NCBI GenBank assembly: GCA_026397855.1
Contig: JAPLUA010000370.1
Location: 1 to 7,656 of the forward strand
Length of the DNA stretch: 7,656 nt
Direction of reading: 5' to 3'
DNA from: Verrucomicrobiota bacterium
GTDB lineage: Bacteria; Verrucomicrobiota; Verrucomicrobiia; Limisphaerales; UBA8199
Below are positions 6,765 to 7,656 of this stretch, in pieces. The notes under the pieces are model-generated. The model had not been told where the DNA came from and did not search any database. It saw nothing but the letters and a program-made list of their open reading frames with translations. A program made the position numbers and the translations under genes. Every line of letters begins with the position of its first letter. Position 1 is the first letter of the stretch.

Positions 6765-7223
6765 TCAGTTCGGGCGAATTTTGAACAAGGGCTGTCCGAA
6801 CTCGACGGGTTTGGCGTTTTCGAGCACCACCTGTGTGATCACACCTTTGGCCTCCGCCTTGATCTCATTCATCACCTTCATCGCCTCGATGATGCAGACG
6901 ACTGTGTCAGGGTTCACCTCAGTGCCGATCTCTACGTAGGGGGCCGCCTCCGGAGATGGCGCCCGGTAGAACGTGCCAATCATGGGGGACTTAATATCAA
7001 CCTCTGAACTGACAGGCAGGAGCGGGGCGGCGACAGGAACGGGAAGAGGTGCTGGCGATGTCGCGTAAACCAAGGCAGCAGGGTCGTCCATGGCCACGCC
7101 GGAGACCCCTCCGTTATTTCCTCGCTTGAGCCTGATTTTGAAGTCCTGTTTCTCAAGTTCGAACTCCGTGACGGAGTTCTTCTTCATCAGATCAATTATG
7201 GCTTTGATGTCTTTTAAGTCCAC
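6765..7223 (-). CDS. accB: Biotin carboxyl carrier protein of acetyl-CoA carboxylase
   Basis: AccB is a 152-residue carrier that holds the biotin moved between biotin carboxylase (AccC) and carboxyltransferase (AccAD). The N-terminal domain MDLKDIKAIIDLMKKNSVTEFELE (residues 1-24) and KIRLKRG (29-35) are typical. A Pro/Ala-rich flexible linker spans about 48-72. The biotinyl domain (75-151) contains KSPMIGTFYRAPSPEAAPYVE (78-98) and the attachment motif IEAMKVMNEI (112-121), with biotin expected on Lys116. The start is a GTG at 7221-7223; an in-frame TAA three codons upstream excludes a longer form, and the protein aligns from its first residue. A purine run AAAAGG lies only two bases before the GTG, too close for a standard ribosome site. 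accC follows after 99 bases. aroQ precedes at 240 bases, with a promoter between them. Confidence 0.97.
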   Translation of the reverse strand: MDLKDIKAIIDLMKKNSVTEFELEKQDFKIRLKRGNNGGVSGVAMDDPAALVYATSPAPLPVPVAAPLLPVSSEVDIKSPMIGTFYRAPSPEAAPYVEIGTEVNPDTVVCIIEAMKVMNEIKAEAKGVITQVVLENAKPVEFGQPLFKIRPN

Positions 7224-7294
7224 GGCCTTTTATATCGTTAGGGTCAATGCCCAGTGTTATTATTCCTTCCAGATTGGGGCTTTATCAACCAGAT

Positions 7295-7314
7295 GGCGGA
7301 GATTGCTCTCCACC
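7295..7314 (-). promoter_or_regulatory. GNRA-tetraloop hairpin in the accB leader
   Basis: On the minus strand the arms GGTGGAGA and TCTCCGCC pair over 8 base pairs, with one G-U, and close a GCAA tetraloop. The hairpin falls inside the predicted accB 5' leader, about 25 bases after the inferred transcription start and 71 bases before the GTG codon. No T-tract follows, so it is not a standard terminator. It may stabilise or regulate the accBC mRNA. The fold is read directly; the function is inference. Confidence 0.4.
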
Positions 7315-7345
7315 TTGCCTGACCCATTCGTTTGCATCGGTGAAA

Positions 7346-7373
7346 ACTATAGCTGAGGCAAAAAGGGCGTCAA
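7346..7373 (-). promoter_or_regulatory. Putative sigma-70 promoter for accB-accC
   Basis: On the minus strand TTGACG (7368-7373) and TATAGT (7346-7351) are separated by 16 bases. Both hexamers differ from consensus at one position each, which makes this the strongest promoter-like element in the window. The start of transcription would be near 7338, giving a leader of about 115 bases before accB. It implies that accBC can be expressed independently of aroQ. Not tested experimentally here. Confidence 0.55.
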
Positions 7374-7463
7374 CAAGTAAAACTGGACACGTAAAACGGG
7401 CCATAGGGGTGTGCGATTGAGGTCACGATGCCAGGCAATAATGGCATTGGTAAGTGGTAGAAT

Positions 7464-7656
7464 CTAACGTGCGGTAACGTTAATGGACGCCTCTAAGGCT
7501 AAAATATATGAATCTGACCCGAAACCTGAAATCTGGCCACGGCAGACTGGTGCGATCAGTGACTTGTGCCTGAACTCCTCCCGGGCGTGGATGTTGGAAA
7601 TGTGGATTTCAATCGTGGGAATACCGACAGCAGCGATAGCATCGCGCAAGGCAACG
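7464..7656 (-). CDS. aroQ: 3-dehydroquinate dehydratase, type II (C-terminal part, cut by window edge)
   Basis: AroQ catalyses the third step of the shikimate pathway, 3-dehydroquinate to 3-dehydroshikimate, as a cytosolic dodecamer. The frame is open to the right edge and reads VALRDA, then IEIHISNIHAREEFRHKS, then GQISGFGSDSYILALEA, ending at the TAG at 7464-7466. Counting against the Mycobacterium tuberculosis enzyme, the Asp of LRDA corresponds to Asp88, the His of EIHISN to His101, and the two Arg of HAREEFR to Arg108 and Arg112, all substrate-site residues. About 64 residues are visible out of the usual 145 or so; the lid Arg and Tyr and the remaining active site lie outside the window. 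The TTG within LRDA is internal, not a start. Its position upstream of accB-accC matches the aroQ-accB-accC order known in Pseudomonas. Confidence 0.93.
   Translation of the reverse strand, partial: VALRDAIAAVGIPTIEIHISNIHAREEFRHKSLIAPVCRGQISGFGSDSYILALEASINVTAR

Noticed and set aside
7158..7166. A 9-base match (ttcgaactc) to the T-loop region of the tRNA-Pro, considered as an attachment-site remnant
   Set aside because: It lies inside the accB coding sequence, is too short, and no integrase or mobile gene is present between the copies.
7428..7447. ATGCCA/TGGCAT inverted repeat shortly after the aroQ stop, considered as a terminator
   Set aside because: Short stem, 8-base loop and no T-tract on the minus strand; too weak to call.

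Overview
The window looks like chromosomal DNA from a Verrucomicrobiota bacterium, probably of the Pedosphaera/Limisphaerales kind. This is an inference from several features: a C-terminal module typical of secreted Verrucomicrobiota proteins at the left edge, a secreted P-domain-like protein, a Tat-exported Gfo/Idh/MocA oxidoreductase (a family expanded in Verrucomicrobiota and Planctomycetota), generally weak or absent Shine-Dalgarno sequences, and moderately high GC. No plasmid, phage, transposon or CRISPR sequence was seen.

Layout. Positions 2-737 (+) hold the tail of one secreted-type protein and, 28 bases later, a small exported P-domain-like protein whose C-terminus looks degraded. A tRNA-Pro(CGG) lies on the minus strand at 924-1001. 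Positions 1136-3710 (-) carry two metabolic genes transcribed in the order DRE-TIM aldolase-like protein, then PLP-dependent class III aminotransferase. A 203-base intergenic region with a promoter-like element facing each way separates them from a Tat-dependent oxidoreductase on the plus strand (3914-5278). The right third, all on the minus strand, is the conserved housekeeping cluster aroQ (3-dehydroquinate dehydratase, cut by the window edge), accB (biotin carboxyl carrier protein) and accC (biotin carboxylase). The accC 3' end overlaps the oxidoreductase 3' end tail to tail by 68 bases.

How the genes work together. AccB and AccC form the biotin carboxylase half of acetyl-CoA carboxylase, the first committed step of fatty-acid synthesis; accA and accD must lie elsewhere. 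A good sigma-70-type promoter and a GNRA-tetraloop hairpin lie in the aroQ-accB gap, suggesting that accBC has its own leader. The aldolase and aminotransferase may form a small amino-/oxo-acid pathway, but their substrates cannot be read from the sequence.

Most of the window is ordinary. I found no convincing undescribed system. The points most worth a second look are the antisense-encoded C-terminal extension of AccC, the accBC leader hairpin, the truncated P-domain gene, and the unassigned aldolase/aminotransferase pair.
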